Counted from the first letter of the stretch, positions 27,269 through 36,693 are shown. The stretch is 64,000 nucleotides of DNA from Acidovorax radicis N35 (GCF_000204195.1 NZ_AFBG01000018.1:496001-560000), one strand, 5' to 3'. Made by a program: numbers and translations. The notes: generated from the sequence alone by a model not told the origin.

Positions 27269-27835
27269 ATGTTCTGGACTATCCCCACCTTGATGACCTG
27301 GACGCGCATCGTCGCGATACCTTTGATCGTGGGAGTGTTCTACGCGCCGCTGGACCCAGCCACACGCAACCTGATTGCGACGGTGATGTTCGTGGTGTTT
27401 GCCGCCACCGACTGGCTGGATGGCTACCTGGCGCGCAAGCTCAACCAGACCTCGTCCTTTGGAGCCTTCCTCGACCCGGTGGCTGACAAATTTCTGGTGT
27501 GTGCATCGCTCCTGGTGCTGGTGCACCTGCAGCGTGCCGATGTATTTGTGGCCCTCATCATCATCGGGCGCGAGATCGCGATCTCGGCCTTGCGCGAGTG
27601 GATGGCGCAGATCGGCGCGAGCAAGAGTGTGGCCGTGCACATGATCGGTAAGGTCAAGACCACGGTGCAGATGGTGGCCATCCCGTTCCTGCTGTACGAC
27701 GCCCGCCTGTTTGGCGTGATTGACACGGGGGTGTGGGGCACCTGGTTGATCTGGGCATCGGCGGTGCTCACGGTCTGGTCCATGGTGTATTACCTGCAGA
27801 AGGCGCTGCCAGAAATCCGGGCGCGTGTGAAATAG
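27269..27835 (+). CDS. pgsA: CDP-diacylglycerol--glycerol-3-phosphate 3-phosphatidyltransferase
   Basis: A 188-residue inner-membrane enzyme that makes phosphatidylglycerophosphate, the committed step to phosphatidylglycerol and cardiolipin. It carries the full CDP-alcohol phosphotransferase motif: D-G-x2-A-R-x8-G-x3-D-x3-D in WLDGYLARKLNQTSSFGAFL followed by DPVADK. Several hydrophobic segments span the rest. It is placed directly after uvrC, as in many proteobacteria. Confidence 0.95.
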   Translation: MFWTIPTLMTWTRIVAIPLIVGVFYAPLDPATRNLIATVMFVVFAATDWLDGYLARKLNQTSSFGAFLDPVADKFLVCASLLVLVHLQRADVFVALIIIGREIAISALREWMAQIGASKSVAVHMIGKVKTTVQMVAIPFLLYDARLFGVIDTGVWGTWLIWASAVLTVWSMVYYLQKALPEIRARVK

Positions 27836-28037
27836 CACGGGGTGGATGCCGCATCCCCCAGCGCTTCGGCGTGTAAATACTGGGTGCAATCGCCCTCGCT
27901 GCATTGTCGGAACTGGGGTGTCAATACGGAGTGCTGCCCATACGGCGTGTTTGAGACAAAAACGCCCCACAAGCCCTGTCGCAGCGTGAAATACGACTAG
28001 AATTCATCCCAACGCTGCGCCAAACCAGCGTGTTGTA
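27836..28037 (+). other. Intergenic region between pgsA and the hupB promoter
   Basis: No gene is supported. A 7-bp inverted repeat GCAGCGT (27981-27987) and ACGCTGC (28012-28018) lies just upstream of the predicted hupB promoter and could be an operator for it. Confidence 0.4.
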
Positions 28038-28066
28038 TTGACACCCGGAAACTCGATGGCTTTAAT
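28038..28066 (+). promoter_or_regulatory. Predicted sigma-70 promoter of hupB
   Basis: TTGACA (28038-28043) and TTTAAT (28061-28066) with a 17-bp spacer, the best -35/-10 pair I found in the window. It would give a leader of about 130 nt before the GTG start of hupB. Confidence 0.7.
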
Positions 28067-28201
28067 CTGATGCAGCAGCCACTGCTGTGTATGCCAGTCA
28101 TTCCCCCGTCTGTTTTCAACCAGCCTTCGGCTGCGCTTTCGGACGTGTGAAGACCAGATATCCGCGAGACATTCCATCAACTCTTTTCCGAGAGGCTTCT
28201 T

Positions 28202-28474
28202 GTGAACAAAACCGAACTGATTGAGCACATCGCTACCAACGCCGACATCTCCAAGGCCGCTGCTGCTCGTGCCCTGGAATCCACGATCGAGGCCGTCAAG
28301 AAGACCCTGAAGAAGGGCGGCACCGTTTCGCTCGTCGGTTTCGGCACCTTTGCGGTCGGCAAGCGTGCTGCTCGCACGGGCCGCAATCCCCGTACGGGCG
28401 CTACGATTAAAATCAAAGCTGCTAAAGTTCCGAAGTTCCGTCCTGGCAAGGCATTGAAAGATGCCTTGAACTGA
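28202..28474 (+). CDS. hupB: Nucleoid-associated protein HU
   Basis: A 90-residue HU/IHF-family protein that bends and compacts DNA. It starts at GTG ([20 protein letters not shown] follows) with GAGAGG upstream. The dimerisation core is [17 protein letters not shown] and the DNA-binding arm is [20 protein letters not shown]. The order HU - tRNA-Val - ppiD is common in Burkholderiales. A strong promoter (28038-28066) precedes it. It may be co-transcribed with the tRNA, 15 bp downstream. Confidence 0.95.
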   Translation: MNKTELIEHIATNADISKAAAARALESTIEAVKKTLKKGGTVSLVGFGTFAVGKRAARTGRNPRTGATIKIKAAKVPKFRPGKALKDALN

Positions 28475-28489
28475 GGATCAGTTTAGGTG

Positions 28490-28565
28490 GGGTCCTTAGC
28501 TCAGTTGGTAGAGCGGCTCCTTTACACGGAGTAGGTCGGCGGTTCGAGACCGTCAGGACCCACCA
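28490..28565 (+). tRNA. tRNA-Val (anticodon TAC)
   Basis: A 76-nt cloverleaf with acceptor stem GGGTCCT/AGGACCC (28490-28496 and 28555-28561), discriminator A and encoded CCA (28563-28565). The anticodon loop TTTACAC gives TAC, and the T-loop is TTCGAGA. Confidence 0.95.
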
Positions 28566-28574
28566 TCACCGAAC

Positions 28575-28606
28575 AAAGGCGAACGCAAGTTCGCCTTTTG
28601 TTTTTT
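28575..28606 (+). terminator. Intrinsic terminator after tRNA-Val
   Basis: A perfect 10-bp stem (AAAGGCGAAC and GTTCGCCTTT, GCAA tetraloop; 28575-28598) followed by TG and six T (28601-28606). It separates the hupB/tRNA-Val unit from ppiD. Confidence 0.9.
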
Positions 28607-28625
28607 GCCTTCTGAAAGATCGACC

Positions 28626-30557
28626 ATGTTTGAATCCATCCGCAAGCACTCCAAGATCGTGATGATCTTATTGTTCTTGCTGATCATTCCATCGTTTGTG
28701 CTGGTAGGCATTGACAGCAACTACTTCTCTGAAAAGAGCCCTGTGGTGGCACGTGTCGATGGCGACAAGATCAACCAGACCGACTGGGACAACGCGCATC
28801 GCGTGGAGACTGACCGCATGCGTGCGCAGTCTCCCTCGGTCGATCCCAAGCTTCTTGACTCGCCACAGGCCCGCTACGCCACGCTGGAGCGTCTGGTACG
28901 CGACCGCGTGTTGGCTGCTGCGGCGAAGGAAATGCACTTGGTGACGAGTGATGCGCGCCTGGCGCGCAGCCTGCAGGAGATTCCCGCCATCGCCGGGCTC
29001 AAGCGTGCTGACGGTACGCTGGACGCAGAAGCCTACCGAGCATTGGTGGGTACGCAAGGTTTGACGCCTGAAGGTTTTGAGGCCAATGTGCGCCGCGACT
29101 TGTCGATCAATCAGGTCATCGGTGGCGTGATGGGTACAGCGTTCAGCACCAATACCCAGGTCAAGCTTGCACTCGACCCGCTTTACGAGCAGCGAGAAAT
29201 TCAGGTAGTACGTTTCAAATCCACGGACTTCTCGACCAAGGTCGCGACCACGGATGCGGATCTGGAGGCCTATTACAAGGCGCATCCCGCCCAGTTCCTG
29301 CAGCTGGAGCAGGCTGCGGTGGAATACGTAGTACTGGACCTCGACAGCGTGCGTTCGGGAATCACGCTCAATGAAGACGATCTGCGCACCTACTACAAGG
29401 AAAATGTGGCGCGGATGGCCGGCAAAGAAGAACGTCGGGCCAGCCACATCCTGATCAATGCCCCCAAGGATGCCTCTTCTGCGGACCGCGAGAAGGCCAA
29501 GACCCGCATCACGGAACTGCTGGCGCAGGTGCGCAAGGCGCCAGCCACGTTTGCGGACGTGGCCAAGAAGGCTTCGGACGACAAGGGTTCGGCCACAGCA
29601 GGCGGGGACCTGAATTTCTTCGGGCGTGGTGCCATGGTCAAGCCGTTTGAGGAGGCCGCCTTTGCCCTCAAGAAAGGCGAAATCAGCGATGTTGTGGAGA
29701 CCGATTTTGGCTACCACATCATCCAGTTGACCGACATCAAGGCTCCGCGCCAGCCTTCCTTCGAAGAACTGCGTCCCACCATGGAGGCAGAACTCAAGCA
29801 GCAGCAGGCCCAGCGCAAATTTGCGGAAGTGGCCGAGGCGTTCACCAATAGCGTGTACGAACAGTCAGACAGCCTCAAGCCGGTGGCCGAGAAGCTCAAG
29901 CTCAAGGTGCAGACTGTTTCCGGCGTTACCCGGGCGCCGGCGCCCGGTGCAGTCGGACCGCTGGCCAACCCCAAGTTTCTGGAGGCACTCTTCTCTTCGG
30001 ATTCGTTGCAGAACAAGCGCAATACCGAAGCCGTGGAAGTAGGTCCGAGCCAGCTGGCTGCGGGCCGTGTGGTGCAGTACACCCCCGCCAAAACCCTGCC
30101 CCTGGACGAAGTGCGTGCTCGTGTGCGTGAGCTCCATATCGGGCAGAAGGCTTCGGAGCTGGCCCGCAAGGAAGGTGAAACCAAGTTGGCTGCGTGGAAG
30201 GCCACCCCGGCAAGCGCCAGCGGCTTGGGCGCTCCTGTGCAGATTTCACGGGAACAGGTTCAGAACCTGCCTCGGCCCTTGATTGATGCCGCATTGCATG
30301 CGCCAGCCGCGGATGCCCTTCCTGCCTGGGTCGGTGTGGACCTGGGGGCCGACGGCTATGCCGTGGTGAAGGTGAACCGCATCGTGCCTCGTCCCGCCCC
30401 TGAAGGACAGCGCGCGCAGCAGGAGCGCCAGCAATACATGCAATGGTGGGCGTCCGCTGAAGGGCAGGCGTATTACGAGATGCTCAAAAAGCGTTTCAAG
30501 GCCGAGATCAAGACACCTCGGCCTTCAGCCACCGTACAAGCGGCGGCAGAAAATTAA
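28626..30557 (+). CDS. ppiD: Periplasmic folding chaperone / peptidyl-prolyl isomerase PpiD
   Basis: A 643-residue protein with a single N-terminal transmembrane anchor ([19 protein letters not shown], residues about 10-28), a SurA_N-like chaperone region and one parvulin domain ([20 protein letters not shown] to [10 protein letters not shown], about residues 270-375). PpiD assists outer-membrane and secreted proteins leaving the Sec translocon. The start ATG 28626 gives [10 protein letters not shown], the usual PpiD opening. The downstream tRNA-His may have its own promoter. Confidence 0.93.
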   Translation: MFESIRKHSKIVMILLFLLIIPSFVLVGIDSNYFSEKSPVVARVDGDKINQTDWDNAHRVETDRMRAQSPSVDPKLLDSPQARYATLERLVRDRVLAAAAKEMHLVTSDARLARSLQEIPAIAGLKRADGTLDAEAYRALVGTQGLTPEGFEANVRRDLSINQVIGGVMGTAFSTNTQVKLALDPLYEQREIQVVRFKSTDFSTKVATTDADLEAYYKAHPAQFLQLEQAAVEYVVLDLDSVRSGITLNEDDLRTYYKENVARMAGKEERRASHILINAPKDASSADREKAKTRITELLAQVRKAPATFADVAKKASDDKGSATAGGDLNFFGRGAMVKPFEEAAFALKKGEISDVVETDFGYHIIQLTDIKAPRQPSFEELRPTMEAELKQQQAQRKFAEVAEAFTNSVYEQSDSLKPVAEKLKLKVQTVSGVTRAPAPGAVGPLANPKFLEALFSSDSLQNKRNTEAVEVGPSQLAAGRVVQYTPAKTLPLDEVRARVRELHIGQKASELARKEGETKLAAWKATPASASGLGAPVQISREQVQNLPRPLIDAALHAPAADALPAWVGVDLGADGYAVVKVNRIVPRPAPEGQRAQQERQQYMQWWASAEGQAYYEMLKKRFKAEIKTPRPSATVQAAAEN

Positions 30558-30589
30558 GTAAATTGGCTGTAGGGATCAAAATCCCAAGC

Positions 30590-30595
30590 TATAAT
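30590..30595 (+). promoter_or_regulatory. -10 hexamer upstream of tRNA-His
   Basis: A perfect TATAAT ends 10 bp before the tRNA. The nearest -35-like hexamer, TTGGCT (30563-30568), is 21 bp away, longer than ideal. A small hairpin (GGGAT-CAAA-ATCCC) lies between them. Confidence 0.5.
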
Positions 30596-30605
30596 ACAAA
30601 GCTAC

Positions 30606-30682
30606 GGTGGCTGTAGCTCAGTTGGTAGAGTCCAGGATTGTGATTCCTGTTGTCGTGGGTTCGAGCCCCATCAGCCACCCCA
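30606..30682 (+). tRNA. tRNA-His (anticodon GTG)
   Basis: A 77-nt cloverleaf with the extra G-1 (30606) opposite discriminator C (30679), typical of tRNA-His. The acceptor is GTGGCTG/CAGCCAC, the anticodon arm CAGGA-TTGTGAT-TCCTG gives GTG, and CCA is encoded (30680-30682). Confidence 0.95.
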
Positions 30683-30688
30683 AATCAG

Positions 30689-30723
30689 AAAAAGCGCCGC
30701 AACAATTGTTGCGGCGCTTTTTT
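30689..30723 (+). terminator. Intrinsic terminator after tRNA-His
   Basis: A 34-bp perfect palindrome (30689-30722) with GC-rich core GCGCCGC/GCGGCGC and a T-run at the 3' side. The symmetry would also allow function from the opposite strand. Confidence 0.9.
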
Positions 30724-30872
30724 GTTTTGGGGCTTCAAAATAAGGGCGCTCTAAGGGCAATGACCATCTGGCCAATCCGCGATCTGCATTTCTTTGATGT
30801 GATTCGGGTTGTGCACGGTGGAGTGCATGGTGCACAGCGCATACTGTGCCTTAAACCTTTTTGGAGCCTTCA

Positions 30873-31076
30873 ATGAGCCTTGTGATCCGCGATGCGTCGC
30901 CCAGTGAGAAACGTGGCAACGCCATGTCTGCAGCCCTTGCCAAGGAGCAGCTCGAATACGCGGTCCAGATCGTGCGAGAAGTTTTGCCCCAGAGTGCAAG
31001 TGATGGCGCCCTCATTGGAGCAGTGGTGCAGGCCATTGCCATGAACTACGCGGCAGTCCCGCAGCCAAACCGGTAG
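30873..31076 (+). CDS. Small hypothetical protein, 67 residues
   Basis: MSLVIRDASPSEKRGNAMSA begins a short, mostly helical protein without membrane segments. GGAG (30862-30865) lies 7 nt before the ATG, which supports the start. A 6-bp inverted repeat GCACAG/CTGTGC lies about 25-40 bp upstream. I do not recognise the family. It is isolated between tRNA-His and tRNA-Arg; weak hits to small conserved hypotheticals would not surprise me, but none is claimed. Confidence 0.55.
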   Translation: MSLVIRDASPSEKRGNAMSAALAKEQLEYAVQIVREVLPQSASDGALIGAVVQAIAMNYAAVPQPNR

Positions 31077-31217
31077 TGCCTCGGGTGTTCTGGTGCGCGA
31101 GTTAGTGCGCCCAGGTAACTGGCTCTTAAAAAGCGTTGGCTGTGTTGCCGTTGCTTTTTGAAGCGTGTTGCGCGGTTGGGTTGGGAAAAGCGGTTGGCTC
31201 CGCTGAGCGGGGGGAGC

Positions 31218-31294
31218 TGGCCTGCCCGGAGGGACTCGAACCCCCGACCTATAGCTTAGAAGGCTATTGCTCTATCCAGTTGAGCTACGGGCAG
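31218..31294 (-). tRNA. tRNA-Arg (anticodon TCT)
   Basis: On the minus strand: acceptor CTGCCCG (31294-31288) pairs with CGGGCAG, discriminator G, CCA encoded (31220-31218). The D-arm is GCTCAACTGGATAGAGC, the anticodon loop CTTCTAA gives TCT, and the T-loop is TTCGAGT. The 5' residue is C and the variable loop is short. Confidence 0.93.
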
Positions 31295-31500
31295 TAAACA
31301 GGCTTTCGGCGAAGATGTGCTTACTTGCTTTGCGGAGCGTTCCGCAACCGCGCCGTGGCGCAGAGCGCGAATCATAACCTGCGGCCGGAGCCTTCCCTGC
31401 GATGACCATCCTGATATTGGCAGTAGCAGAAGCACGGCGGATGCGGGTATAACAAGGTCACATACCCACCAACGTTTTTCCTTGATCCGTCGCCCGCACC

Positions 31501-33255
31501 ATGCCGCACAGCGTCACGCTCATCCATACCATCGCTGCCGCGCTCGGGTTGGCCCTGGCGTTGGGTTTTGTGGCGGCTCGGTTGCGGTTGCCGGCGTTGA
31601 TCGGGTATCTGCTGGCGGGCGTGGTCATCGGGCCATATACGCCTGGCTTTGTGGCAGATGCCGCCATGGCGAGCCAGTTGGCTGAAATTGGTGTGATGCT
31701 GCTGATGTTTGGCGTCGGCCTGCATTTCTCTTGGGGTGATCTGCTGGCCGTGCGCAAGATTGCGGTGCCCGGGGCTGTGGTGCAGATGATGGTGGCCACA
31801 GCGCTGGGCATGGCTTTGGCCAGTTGGTGGGGCTGGGGGCTGGGTGGCTCCCTGGTGTTTGGTCTGGCGCTTTCGGTGGCCAGCACGGTGGTGCTTTTGC
31901 GTGCCTTGGAAACCCTGGGCATTCTGGACAGCCACACCGGCCGGATTGCCGTGGGCTGGCTGGTGGTGGAAGACCTGGCCATGGTGCTGGTGCTGGTGTT
32001 GCTGCCGCCGCTGGCTGGTTGGCTGGGGAGCGTGGGAGGCGGGGACGGCGCCACCACCCAGGGTGTGGATGGTGCGGTGCTGTGGCAGACCCTGGGATGG
32101 ACGTTGCTGCAGGTCGGGGGCTTTGTTGCGCTGATGCTGCTAGTGGGCCGCCGCCTGTTTCCGTGGGTGCTCTGGCAGGTGGCACGCACGGGTTCGCGGG
32201 AACTGTTCACGCTGTGTGTGGTGGCTGCTGCGGTGGGGATTGCGTTTGGGTCTGCAGCGCTGTTTGGCGTGTCGTTTGCGCTAGGGGCGTTTTTTGCCGG
32301 CATGGTGATGCGCGAGTCGGAGTTCAGCCACCGGGCTGCGCAAGAGTCCCTGCCGCTGCGCGACGCTTTTGCCGTGCTGTTCTTTGTCTCGGTGGGCATG
32401 CTGTTCGATCCCGCCGTGCTGTGGCACCGGCCGTTGCAGGTGCTCGCGGTGGTGGCGATCATCATGCTGGGCAAGACACTGGCCGCGGCGGCGCTGGTGC
32501 TGGCATTCCGCTACCCGCTGAACACGGCGCTCACGGTCTCGGCGAGCCTGGCCCAGATCGGGGAGTTTTCTTTCATCCTGGTGGCACTGGGTGCATCGCT
32601 GGGGCTGCTGCCGCCCGAAGGGGCCAGCCTGGTGCTGGCAGGGGCGCTGATTTCGATGGCGCTCAATCCGATGCTCTTTCATGCCATTGCACCGTTGCAG
32701 GCTTGGCTGCGGGCTCGCTCGGCACTGGCGCGGCGGCTGGAGCAGCGCGACGATCCCCTGGCCGAACTGCCCATGAGCACTGACGCCCGCTATCTTGCAC
32801 GGCAGGTGGTTTTGGTGGGGTACGGCAGGGTGGGGCGCCGCGTTGCCAACCTGCTGGTGGCCAACGACATCCCGTTTGTGGTGGCCGAGCAAAACCGTGA
32901 ACTGGTGGAGTCGTTGCGGGAGTCTGGCATCGCGGCAGTTTTTGGGGACGCCGTGGACCCTGCCGTCCTGATACAGGCGCATATCGCCCGGGCCGCCATG
33001 CTGGTCATTGCAACGCCAGATACCCTGAATGTGCGGCAGATCATCACCACCGCGCGCACACTGAACCCTCATATCGAAACCGTGGTGCGCAGCCACAGCG
33101 GAGATGAAGCGCGGCGGCTGGCACAGGAGTGCGACAGCACGGTGTTTCTGGCCGATGAAGCGCTGGCCCAGGCCATGGCCCACCATGTGCTGGAGCGTAC
33201 CGAAGCACGCCGTGCGCGACACACCAGCCCTGCATCGCTACACAGTCGGGTCTGA
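31501..33255 (+). CDS. ybaL: CPA2-family monovalent cation:proton antiporter (YbaL/KefB-like)
   Basis: A 584-residue inner-membrane protein. Residues 1-400 are a Na/H-exchanger-type membrane domain with about 12 hydrophobic segments, including LPALIGYLLAGVVIGPYTPG and the conserved SVASTVVLLRALE and VVEDLAMVLVLV. Residues about 430-560 are a TrkA-N/RCK nucleotide-binding domain (QVVLVGYGRVGRRVANLL). It probably moves K+ or Na+ against protons under ligand control of the RCK domain. KefB, KefC and YbaL are similar; the sequence start fits YbaL best. Copy E of the dispersed element follows the stop. Confidence 0.88.
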   Translation: MPHSVTLIHTIAAALGLALALGFVAARLRLPALIGYLLAGVVIGPYTPGFVADAAMASQLAEIGVMLLMFGVGLHFSWGDLLAVRKIAVPGAVVQMMVATALGMALASWWGWGLGGSLVFGLALSVASTVVLLRALETLGILDSHTGRIAVGWLVVEDLAMVLVLVLLPPLAGWLGSVGGGDGATTQGVDGAVLWQTLGWTLLQVGGFVALMLLVGRRLFPWVLWQVARTGSRELFTLCVVAAAVGIAFGSAALFGVSFALGAFFAGMVMRESEFSHRAAQESLPLRDAFAVLFFVSVGMLFDPAVLWHRPLQVLAVVAIIMLGKTLAAAALVLAFRYPLNTALTVSASLAQIGEFSFILVALGASLGLLPPEGASLVLAGALISMALNPMLFHAIAPLQAWLRARSALARRLEQRDDPLAELPMSTDARYLARQVVLVGYGRVGRRVANLLVANDIPFVVAEQNRELVESLRESGIAAVFGDAVDPAVLIQAHIARAAMLVIATPDTLNVRQIITTARTLNPHIETVVRSHSGDEARRLAQECDSTVFLADEALAQAMAHHVLERTEARRARHTSPASLHSRV

Positions 33256-33263
33256 ATCCCAGT

Positions 33264-33318
33264 GTTTTTAGCCGCTGGCGCTTGATAGGTAAGCGGCAAT
33301 AACTACTATTTTTATAGT
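33264..33318 (-). repeat. Dispersed element copy E (after the antiporter gene)
   Basis: Plus strand TTTTTAGCCGCTGGCGCTTG, then ATAGGTAAGCGGCAATAACTACTATTTTTATAG. It has the reverse orientation and begins 8 bp after the antiporter stop codon. It is the most diverged copy at the AGCTA end. Confidence 0.65.
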
Positions 33319-33347
33319 GACTGTCGATGGTGACTGTGATTGCACGC

Positions 33348-33512
33348 TCAATCTGGCCGGCCCAGCTCCTGCGCCTTCCCGCACGCGTGCCGCAACACCT
33401 TGCGTGGTTCGTCGGTCAGGGGCGTGCGCAAGTCTCTGGCTACTTCCAGCCCGCGTTGCACGGCGGGGCGCTGCATCAGCACGTCGAGCCATCGGTTGGG
33501 CCGCGTGCGTGA
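33348..33512 (-). pseudogene. Remnant of a glutathione S-transferase gene (C-terminus only)
   Basis: On the minus strand an open frame ending at the TGA at 33348-33350 reads NRWLDVLMQRPAVQRGLEVA then RDLRTPLTDEPRKVL to the stop. RW-x4-RPAVQRGL is the typical end of the C-terminal helical domain of bacterial GSTs. No start codon context or GST N-terminal thioredoxin fold is present; the frame loses similarity at about 33512, just before the M14 peptidase stop. It is a truncated leftover rather than a working gene. Confidence 0.65.
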
Positions 33513-33526
33513 AGTTCCAGAACGTC

Positions 33527-35401
33527 CTAATTGGTATCTTCAAATACCAGGGCGGGGGGCGCCATGACACGTGCGGTATTCGCCAGCTCATCGATCAGGT
33601 GGTTGGCGAAGTAGCTGTTCTGCGTGTCGGGTTCGAGCGCGGCCACGGCCAGGTTGGCGCGGGGCTGGTTCAGGGGCACGTAGAAGCTGCCGGCTGGCAC
33701 GTCGATGGCGCTGCGTACGGGCGACACCTGCACGCGCACGATGCCCGTACCGCCTGCGATGGTGCCGATCACGTCCTGCCGGTCACCGGAATCCCGACCC
33801 GTTTCGCGGTAGATGTCGGCCAGCGCAGAACCTGGCTCGGCCACGCGCATCACCTGCAGGCCCAGCAGCCTCAGGCGCTCGACGGCGGCGGTAGAGCTGG
33901 CCGACAGCCAGTAGCCACACGGCCGGGCACGGGTTTTTGTCGGGCGCAAGGTGAGGGATGAGTTCCAGTCCACGCGGATCAGGCGGTCTGCGCCTGTCTC
34001 GGGGTCGAGGAAATCCAGTTCGCGCTGGGTGGGCGTGGCGGCGGCCTCGACCACCACCTGGTCGCGGCAAGCCTGGGCGCTCACGTCGCGCGCCACAAAC
34101 GAACGAACCTGCTCCAGGTTGGCCGCCCGCTCGGCGGTGCTGCGCAAGGCGCTGGTGATGGCCGTGACCTGCGAGTGCACGCGTCGCTGGATGTGCATGC
34201 GCCCGATGCCCACGCCACGTGTCTCGATCAACAGGCTCACGGTGTTTTTCAGGCCATTCACGTTGCGGCCGGTGTCGGGCTGCGTGCCGCCCATGGAGAC
34301 GCGCTTGTCGTCTGGAAGGGTGGAGGTGGTGTAGTACCAATCGCTTGTCAGTCCCTGGGTCTTGAGTGCCGCGACCATGGGCTGGTGGTACCACTCCTGC
34401 GAAGCCTTGGTCAAAAACTCGGGGTAGTTGGCCGTGGTGGTGTACTGCAGCAGTGCGTCGTAGCGCTGGATGGCGTTGAATTTTTGCAGGTAGCGGCCCA
34501 CCACCGTGTACTCATGGGCATCCACCACCAGGATAGGGCGGTAGTCGTTCACCACCTTGGCCAGCGCACGGGCCTCGGGGGTGTTCAGCAGCAGGTGGTC
34601 GCGGTTCATGTCCACGCCATTCGCTGTGACCCGGGTGCCCACGGCCGCACCATCGGGGTTGGCACGGGGCACCACCACCACGTTGATCCTGTCCAGCAAA
34701 GGTTCAAGCAGGCCCTGCGTCAGTTCGCGGCTGATCACCAGCAGCGCCTCGCTGCCTGCGGGCTCGTCTCCGTGCTGCTGGCCGATCATGACCACCGTGG
34801 GCCGACCGCTTGTGTCCAGGTTGGCGGGCTCGGTGCCCGTGGCGCGGGTGACCAGCAGGCCCAGAATGGGTTCTCCGCGTTGCGACGTGCCTAAGTTGAG
34901 CAGCTTCGTGCGCGTGGAGCTGCGGGGCGCAGGGTCGGCCAGCGCATGCAGCCATTGGCCGAGTTCGGCATTGGTGGTGAAGGCCCTGCGGTCCGGCCCC
35001 AGGCCGGGCGTGCTGTATGCCATGGGTGGATCGGGGAACCGAGCCGCCACCGCCGCGCCATAGGGGGGCGCCATGGGGCCTTCGTTTTGCACCACCAGCG
35101 GGGCGGGCGGCGGCAAGGGGCTGGCTACCGCACCCTGGCGCTGCGCCTGAGCCTGGGGTGCCTGGCCCAAGGGCGCGGGCACTACCGTACCTGGTTGTAC
35201 GCGGGGCAACGGGGCCGGTGCGCTCGTTCGTGTTGCGGGCGTGGATGGCCATGGGGGCAGCGGAGTACTGGAGCACGCCGTCAGCAACGCGGCTGCCAGC
35301 AGTGCAGATGCCTTCCACGGCATCCGCAGCCGGTGGGCGTGTGGGGGCTGGGCCGAAGAGGCTTCTGGTGAGGCGCTGTGGCGGGTGGAGTGCATGTTCA
35401 T
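33527..35401 (-). CDS. M14-family metallocarboxypeptidase-like lipoprotein
   Basis: A 624-residue protein, probably a lipoprotein: hydrophobic stretch then LLTACSS with lipobox Cys43 (Cys17 if translation starts at 35323). A proline/alanine-rich linker follows. The peptidase domain has zinc ligands in VMIGQQHGDEPAG and VVDAHEYTVVG, the arginine/asparagine region GVDMNRDHLLL, and the catalytic glutamate in LLIETRGVG. The likely role is trimming of peptides or peptidoglycan-derived substrates in the periplasm. The start is uncertain: 35416, 35401, 35395 and 35323 are all possible. Confidence 0.82.
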   Translation of the reverse strand: MNMHSTRHSASPEASSAQPPHAHRLRMPWKASALLAAALLTACSSTPLPPWPSTPATRTSAPAPLPRVQPGTVVPAPLGQAPQAQAQRQGAVASPLPPPAPLVVQNEGPMAPPYGAAVAARFPDPPMAYSTPGLGPDRRAFTTNAELGQWLHALADPAPRSSTRTKLLNLGTSQRGEPILGLLVTRATGTEPANLDTSGRPTVVMIGQQHGDEPAGSEALLVISRELTQGLLEPLLDRINVVVVPRANPDGAAVGTRVTANGVDMNRDHLLLNTPEARALAKVVNDYRPILVVDAHEYTVVGRYLQKFNAIQRYDALLQYTTTANYPEFLTKASQEWYHQPMVAALKTQGLTSDWYYTTSTLPDDKRVSMGGTQPDTGRNVNGLKNTVSLLIETRGVGIGRMHIQRRVHSQVTAITSALRSTAERAANLEQVRSFVARDVSAQACRDQVVVEAAATPTQRELDFLDPETGADRLIRVDWNSSLTLRPTKTRARPCGYWLSASSTAAVERLRLLGLQVMRVAEPGSALADIYRETGRDSGDRQDVIGTIAGGTGIVRVQVSPVRSAIDVPAGSFYVPLNQPRANLAVAALEPDTQNSYFANHLIDELANTARVMAPPALVFEDTN

Positions 35402-35532
35402 GGTGATCTTTGCCATTGGGCCCTGGTGGGACGGCTTTGTTACGTGGATGTTACCTGCCCGCCAATGCCATGCCGTGTCAGCGTACATCCCGTTGCAAAC
35501 CCATGATGAAGGAGCCAAAACCCTCTACAGCG

Positions 35533-36654
35533 TCACAATTTTGGGGCAGGAGGGAGTGGGCTGGTGGGCTGGGTCGCAGCCGCCGTGGCGGGGGTGGGCG
35601 GCGTGGGTAAGGGATCCGTCTGCGGCGCCATCTTCAAGCGCAGCAGTGCGCGCACGAAGCCGTGGTCCGAGCGGGTGCGATCACGCCCTTCGTGGAGGTG
35701 GTCGTTGAAATAGTCCACGCGCCTCACATCGCCCACGCTGTTCCTGCCGTTGTGCACGAACTCCTCGCTCACCAGTATCTGGTCGAGCACGCTGGGCGAG
35801 CCCTGGTGAATGTGTGAATACGCCACGTCCTTCTTTAGTGCCGCATCGCCCTGCAGATCGTAGGCATTAAACAGCGCCACATCGCGTGCCGAGCGGTCAT
35901 AGGCGATCTCATTGGTGGCGCAGATGAGCTGTGTGGTGACGCTGTCGGGCGTGTCATTGAAGTCGCCCATGACCACGAGCGGCACGCTGGTGCGGTGCAG
36001 CAGGTCAATGACCAGGCAGCGCAGTGCCATGGCCTCGGCGCCCCGCATGATCAGGGAGCGCAGCGATGCCAGTGCCATGACCTTGCGGTCGTCCCGGTCT
36101 TCGGCCGGGTTGCCCTGCGCATCCTGCAGAAACTTGGGTCGCTTGGATTTGAGGTGGGTCGTCAGCACATTCAGGCACTGTCCATGCTTCATGCGCAAGG
36201 TGGCAACCAGTGGCGGCCGTTCGAAGCGCGTATGCAGGCCCAGGCCTGGAACGTCCACCTGGAAGCCCGGTGGAAACTCCGCAAACGATTGCAAGGCATC
36301 CACTTTCAGCCGTGTGGCGATGCCCACGCGGGGGGTACCCTGTGCACCGCCATGCGTGACATCGTTCTCCGCCCCGGGAACCTCCACGAAGTCATAGCGC
36401 AGGCCGCTGCGGCTGAGGGCGCCCTTGAAGGCGGCGTCGTCCCACACCTCCTGTACGGCCAGCACATCGGCATTGAGCATGCGAAACCGGTCGCCCAGCC
36501 AAGTGAGCTTGCGATCAAACTCTGTCTGGCTGTAGGGGTCCTGATTCTCGTAGAACAGGCGGCCGGGATTGGCCAGGTTGAGCACATTGCAGGTGGCCAC
36601 CATCAGAGTGGCCAGGGGCTGGGGTAGGTCGTTGGGGCGCATGGGCCACAGCAT
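35533..36654 (-). CDS. Endonuclease/exonuclease/phosphatase-family protein
   Basis: A 373-residue EEP-fold hydrolase. Motifs in order: TCNVLNLANPG (first metal site region), LAVQEVWDD (catalytic Glu), NVLTTHLKSKRP, VVMGDFNDTPDS and the terminal RSDHGFV. These are the residues needed for phosphodiester hydrolysis. There is no signal peptide, so it is probably cytoplasmic; the substrate (DNA, RNA or phospholipid-type) is unknown. A proline-rich tail follows residue about 340. An ATG four codons in (36642) is an alternative start. It lies between the M14 peptidase and the SDR gene on the same strand. Confidence 0.83.
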   Translation of the reverse strand: MLWPMRPNDLPQPLATLMVATCNVLNLANPGRLFYENQDPYSQTEFDRKLTWLGDRFRMLNADVLAVQEVWDDAAFKGALSRSGLRYDFVEVPGAENDVTHGGAQGTPRVGIATRLKVDALQSFAEFPPGFQVDVPGLGLHTRFERPPLVATLRMKHGQCLNVLTTHLKSKRPKFLQDAQGNPAEDRDDRKVMALASLRSLIMRGAEAMALRCLVIDLLHRTSVPLVVMGDFNDTPDSVTTQLICATNEIAYDRSARDVALFNAYDLQGDAALKKDVAYSHIHQGSPSVLDQILVSEEFVHNGRNSVGDVRRVDYFNDHLHEGRDRTRSDHGFVRALLRLKMAPQTDPLPTPPTPATAAATQPTSPLPPAPKL

Positions 36655-36693
36655 CGCACAAGGAGCTGCTGCAGCCCGGGGCCAGGCGGCAAA

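Noticed and set aside
30563..30595. Full sigma-70 promoter for tRNA-His
   Set aside because: The -10 is perfect, but the -35 candidate is 21 bp away; only the -10 hexamer was reported.
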